From contig JAQIJD010000001.1 of the NCBI GenBank assembly GCA_036946415.1, positions 310,001-374,000 of the forward strand: a DNA stretch of 64,000 bases, read 5' to 3'. The translations under genes and the position numbers were made by a program. The notes below the pieces were generated by a model that had not been told where the DNA came from, searched no databases, and was given only the letters and a program-made list of their open reading frames with translations. The stretch comes from Sphingomonas_Q fennica_A. GTDB taxonomy: Bacteria > Pseudomonadota > Alphaproteobacteria > Sphingomonadales > Sphingomonadaceae. Positions 61,275 through 64,000 of the stretch are shown one piece after another. Position 1 is the first letter of the stretch, and each line of letters begins with the position of its first letter.

Positions 61275-62597
61275 ATGACCAAGTTTTCCGATTTCGGGCT
61301 GATCGAGCCCCTCCAGCGCGCGCTCGCCCAGAAGGGCTATGAGACGCCGACGCCGATCCAGGCGCAGTCGATCCAGCCGCTCCTCGACGGGCGCGACCTG
61401 TGCGGCATCGCGCAGACCGGCACCGGCAAGACGGCGGCGTTCGCGCTGCCCTCGCTCCAGCACCTCCACACCAACGCCAAGCCGCGTCCGCAGCAAGGCT
61501 GCCGGATGCTGGTGCTGGCGCCGACGCGCGAGCTGGCCAGCCAGATCGCCGACAGCTTCACGCTCTACGGCAAGAACCTGCGCCTGTCGGTGCTGACCGT
61601 CTTCGGCGGCGTGCCGATCGGCAAGCAGATGCGCGCGCTTCAGGCGGGTGTCGACGTGCTGGTGGCGACGCCGGGCCGGCTGCTCGACCTGGTCGACCAG
61701 CGCGCGCTCAGCCTCCGCCACGTCGAGATCTTCGTGCTGGACGAGGCCGACCAGATGCTCGACCTCGGCTTCATCCATGCGCTGAAGCGGGTCGACCAGC
61801 TGCTGCCGAAGAAGCGCCAGTCGCTGTTCTTCTCGGCCACCATGCCCAAGACGATCGCCGAGCTGGGCGACCGCTTCCTGACCGATCCGGTCAAGGTGTC
61901 GGTGGCGCCGCCCTCGACCACGGCCGAGCGGATCGAGCAGTTCGCGACCTTCGTCAACCAGGGCGAGAAGCAGGCGCTCTTGACGATGCACCTGCGCGCC
62001 GCGCCGATCGACCGCGCGCTCGTCTTCACCCGCACCAAGCATGGCGCGGATCGGGTGGTGAAGCATCTGACCGCGGCGGGCATCCAGTCCTATGCGATCC
62101 ACGGCAACAAGAGCCAGCCGCAGCGCGAGCGGGCGCTGGCCGCCTTCCGCTCCGGCGAGGTGAAGATCCTCGTCGCGACCGACATCGCCGCGCGCGGCAT
62201 CGACGTGTCGGGCGTCAGCCACGTCTTCAATTTCGAGCTGCCGAACGTGCCCGAGCAATATGTCCACCGCATTGGCCGCACCGCGCGGGCGGGGCGTGAG
62301 GGGCAGGCCTATTCGTTCGTGGCGGACGACGAGCGGCCCTACCTGCGCGCGATCGAGAAGCTGACGCGCGTCAAGGTGGCGATCGAGCCGCTGCCCGAGA
62401 ACTTCCTGGCGGAAGCCGCCAAGATGCCGAAGGTGGCGATCGCCCCGCGGCCCGAGCAGCAGCCGCGTCGGCACGACGGCAACCGCGGCGGCGGTGCCGA
62501 GCGCCCGGCCGGCGGCGCCCCCAAGCGCCGCTTCCCGCAGCGCAAGGGTGCGGTCGGCGCGCATCGTGGCGCGGTGACGCGCGGCGGCGGGCGCTGA
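61275..62597 (+). CDS. rhlE: DEAD-box ATP-dependent RNA helicase (RhlE-like)
   Basis: Unwinds structured RNA in ribosome assembly and mRNA turnover. The 440-residue product has the Q-motif (TPTPIQAQSIQ), motif I AQTGTGKT (46-53), Ia PTRELASQI, II DEADQML, III SAT and motif VI HRIGRTARAGREG. A basic, Gly- and Arg-rich tail of about 60 residues (RHDGNRGGG, RKGAVGAHRG) is typical of RhlE-type helicases. Terminated by the hairpin at 62696. Confidence 0.92.
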   Translation: MTKFSDFGLIEPLQRALAQKGYETPTPIQAQSIQPLLDGRDLCGIAQTGTGKTAAFALPSLQHLHTNAKPRPQQGCRMLVLAPTRELASQIADSFTLYGKNLRLSVLTVFGGVPIGKQMRALQAGVDVLVATPGRLLDLVDQRALSLRHVEIFVLDEADQMLDLGFIHALKRVDQLLPKKRQSLFFSATMPKTIAELGDRFLTDPVKVSVAPPSTTAERIEQFATFVNQGEKQALLTMHLRAAPIDRALVFTRTKHGADRVVKHLTAAGIQSYAIHGNKSQPQRERALAAFRSGEVKILVATDIAARGIDVSGVSHVFNFELPNVPEQYVHRIGRTARAGREGQAYSFVADDERPYLRAIEKLTRVKVAIEPLPENFLAEAAKMPKVAIAPRPEQQPRRHDGNRGGGAERPAGGAPKRRFPQRKGAVGAHRGAVTRGGGR

Positions 62598-62604
62598 GCT
62601 GGAT

Positions 62605-62726
62605 CTCCCTCTCCCCCGCGGGGAGAGGGCCGGGGTGAGGGGCAGGGGTCTCACCGAGACCGGCCTCTCTGCGAGGCTCCACCCCCCTCACCCAACCCTC
62701 TCCCCCACGGGGGAGAGGGCTTTTTC
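62605..62726 (+). terminator. Long palindromic repeat with intrinsic terminator between rhlE and dedA
   Basis: Two CCCTCTCC-type hairpins: arms 62607-62615 / 62621-62629, and a stem of 11 bp (62696-62706 / 62709-62719, CCCTCTCCCCC and complement) followed by CTTTTTC. The outer parts (GGGGTGAGGGG and CCCCTCACCC) also pair, making one large inverted element. The second hairpin with its T-tract is a good rho-independent terminator for the helicase gene and, being symmetric, may also serve dedA. Confidence 0.8.
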
Positions 62727-63372
62727 ATGGGTTGCGTCTGGCGGCGCGGACCTGTTTGATCTTGTGGCCGAACAGGAAGATGCCGCCCGCCAGCACCAGC
62801 GCCACGATCACGTAATCCAGCCGGTGGAACCATTCGCGCAGGCGCGGATCGCTGTTCCACGCCTGTCCCAGCTTCATGCCGATCCATGCCAGCACCCAGC
62901 AGAACGGCCAGGAGCCGAGGAAGGTGTAGAGGTGGAAGCGGCCGAGCGGCATCCGCGCCATGCCCGCCGGAAAGGCGATGAACGAGCGCACCAGCGGCAG
63001 CAGCCGGCAGATGAACACCGCCGCCGAACCGAAGCGGCGGAAGAAGGCCTCGGCGCGATCGAGATCGTGCATGTTGAGGAAGACGTAGCGGCCGAAGCGC
63101 GCCACCGCGGCGCGGCCGCCGTGCTTGCCGATCTCATAGGCCGGGATCGAGCCGATGTTGCAGCCGATCGCCCCCGCCGTCGCCACCGCCCACAGCTGCA
63201 TTTCGCCCGTCGAGACGAGATAGCCCGCGAAGGGCATGATGATCTCGGACGGCAAGGGGATGCACGCGCTCTCGATCGCCATCAGGATCGCCACGCCGGC
63301 ATAGCCGGTCGACGAGATCACCCAGGTGATGAAGACGGCGCAGGCGGTGAGGAATTGTTCGATCAGGTGCAT
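62725..63372 (-). CDS. dedA: DedA family membrane protein
   Basis: Inner-membrane protein of the DedA/VTT (SNARE-associated) family, linked to undecaprenyl phosphate and phospholipid flipping. The 215-residue product has LILMAIESACIPLPSEIIMPFAG-like signature residues (ESACIPLPSEIIMPFAGYL), GRYVFLNMHDLDRAEAFFRR, FICRLLPLVRSFIAFPAGMA and FLGSWPFCWVLAWIGM. Standard length, several membrane segments. Its stop lies at the end of the repeat region. Confidence 0.92.
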   Translation of the reverse strand: MHLIEQFLTACAVFITWVISSTGYAGVAILMAIESACIPLPSEIIMPFAGYLVSTGEMQLWAVATAGAIGCNIGSIPAYEIGKHGGRAAVARFGRYVFLNMHDLDRAEAFFRRFGSAAVFICRLLPLVRSFIAFPAGMARMPLGRFHLYTFLGSWPFCWVLAWIGMKLGQAWNSDPRLREWFHRLDYVIVALVLAGGIFLFGHKIKQVRAARRNP

Positions 63373-63439
63373 GGGGGCGGGGCATGGCCGCTGCCGCCGC
63401 GCTTGTCGAGGGGGGCGGCGGCCGCCGCCCCCGCCGGCA

Positions 63440-63733
63440 TCAGTGGCTGGTGGTGACCTTGGTCTTGGAATTGCCGGCGGTGTCGGTGGTCGTCTCGTGC
63501 ACGGTCTTCTGCGTGGCGGTCTTCTCGCCGACCTTCACGCCCAGCACCTTCTTCGGCTCGCCGGTCTTCTGCTTGCGGACGTTGGTGACCTTGCGCGTGT
63601 TGGTGACGACGCCGTCGTTGCCGACGTTGGTGTCGTTGCTGACCTTGGTCTCGGTGGTGGTCTGCGCGGTGGCGGGCAGCGCGATCAGGCCGGCGGCCAG
63701 CAGGGCGGGGGCGGCGAGGCGGGCGATGTTCAT
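63440..63733 (-). CDS. Small secreted Thr/Lys-rich hypothetical protein
   Basis: A 97-residue protein with a signal peptide (IARLAAPALLAAGLIALPATAQ) and a hydrophilic body rich in Thr, Lys and Val (TETKVSNDTNVGNDGVV, TRKVTNVRKQKTGEPKK, TVHETTTDTAGNSKTK). No known domain. It looks like a periplasmic or surface-exposed unstructured protein. AGGAG sits ahead of the start on its strand. Confidence 0.68.
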   Translation of the reverse strand: MNIARLAAPALLAAGLIALPATAQTTTETKVSNDTNVGNDGVVTNTRKVTNVRKQKTGEPKKVLGVKVGEKTATQKTVHETTTDTAGNSKTKVTTSH

Positions 63734-63786
63734 GGTGAATGCTCCTGTGAACGGGGCCAGCCGTTCTGTGCGGCCGGGCCGGACGC

Positions 63787-64000
63787 TTAAACCCGCGACG
63801 GGGCGGAGGGTTCACTGCCGACCAGCCGCAGCGCGGGCGCCGGCGGCGGGGAGACGTGGATGGCGTTGCGGCCGGCGGCCTTGGCGCGATAGGTGGCCTT
63901 GTCCGCGCGGCGCATCAGATCGGCCAGCGGTTCGCCAGCGCGTCGTTCGGCGACACCGCCGCTGACCGTCACCGCCGGGCGGTCGTCGCCCGCGTCTTCC
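63787..64000 (-). CDS. GGDEF-domain protein (diguanylate cyclase), C-terminal fragment
   Basis: Open at the right edge of the window. The 70 or so visible residues are the end of a GGDEF domain: VTVSGGVAERRAGEPLADLM and RRADKATYRAKAAGRNAIHV, the usual closing helices with ADxAxYxAKxxGRN. A Pro-rich tail follows (SPPPAPALRLVG). The catalytic GG(D/E)EF motif itself and any sensor domain lie beyond the window, so activity cannot be judged. Confidence 0.85.
   Translation of the reverse strand, partial: EDAGDDRPAVTVSGGVAERRAGEPLADLMRRADKATYRAKAAGRNAIHVSPPPAPALRLVGSEPSAPSRV

Overview
The window is a GC-rich alphaproteobacterial chromosome segment, most likely from the Sphingomonadales (Sphingomonas or a close relative). 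The case rests on the gene content and order: an nfuA-tsaB-rimI-fur-plsC-miaB-phoH-ybeY-corC block, an ATP12 F1-ATPase chaperone, several TonB-dependent receptors, a gatCAB operon, an iron-sulfur (6-4) photolyase and a FAD-type dehydrogenase next to an amino acid:carrier-protein ligase. There are no rRNA genes, prophage or CRISPR array; one tRNA (Leu, anticodon TAG) is present.

Layout. 1-10 kb: the 3' part of glnE, a one-Cys peroxiredoxin, a DUF455 ferritin-like protein, a LytM endopeptidase, an A-type Fe-S carrier, xth, a small accessory patch (frameshifted P-loop kinase plus a parDE toxin-antitoxin pair), nadC (frame broken), RNase T2 and a DUF4112 protein. 9.3-14.4 kb: kdsA diverges from kpsC-kpsS and a GT4 glycosyltransferase, a partial set for Kdo-linked capsule. 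14.6-18.7 kb: a tightly overlapping minus-strand operon (MAPEG, crcB, rluC, PaiB-like, HAD phosphatase, small membrane protein, ATP12). 18.7-26.8 kb: gatC-gatA-membrane protein-gatB, tRNA-Leu, trigger factor with a histidine-rich tail, photolyase and a glycine-zipper protein. 26.9-28.4 kb: exported MsrA, then bacterioferritin and its ferredoxin.

28.6-41.3 kb is the accessory-looking part. It carries TonB receptor plus M19 dipeptidase, then carrier protein - acyl-CoA-dehydrogenase - amino acid:carrier-protein ligase (a class II aaRS relative) - fused double alpha/beta hydrolase, then a second TonB receptor with an aminotransferase bearing a Tat-like leader, and a decayed IS110 element lying between two REP-like repeats. 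The central four genes look like a pathway that loads a small amino acid on a carrier protein, oxidises it and releases or transfers it; its product is unknown, and I consider it the most interesting system here.

41.4-50 kb: FMN reductase and pirin, KatE catalase, a 27-residue membrane peptide with its own promoter and terminator, dnaJ with an upstream coupled vapD homologue, dnaK behind a heat-shock-type promoter, a PCu(A)C copper chaperone and a small HExxH protein. 50-64 kb: a TonB-C-terminal-domain protein, a PQQ-type sugar dehydrogenase (frame broken), the corC-to-nfuA block, a PagL-like deacylase, an M20 peptidase (frame broken), a DEAD-box helicase, DedA, a small secreted protein and the end of a GGDEF protein.

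Four genes (the kinase, nadC, the sugar dehydrogenase and the M20 peptidase) are each broken by one extra base in a G or C run. This regularity points to homopolymer errors in the sequence rather than to four real pseudogenes. Several families of palindromic intergenic repeats occur, some of them acting as probable terminators.
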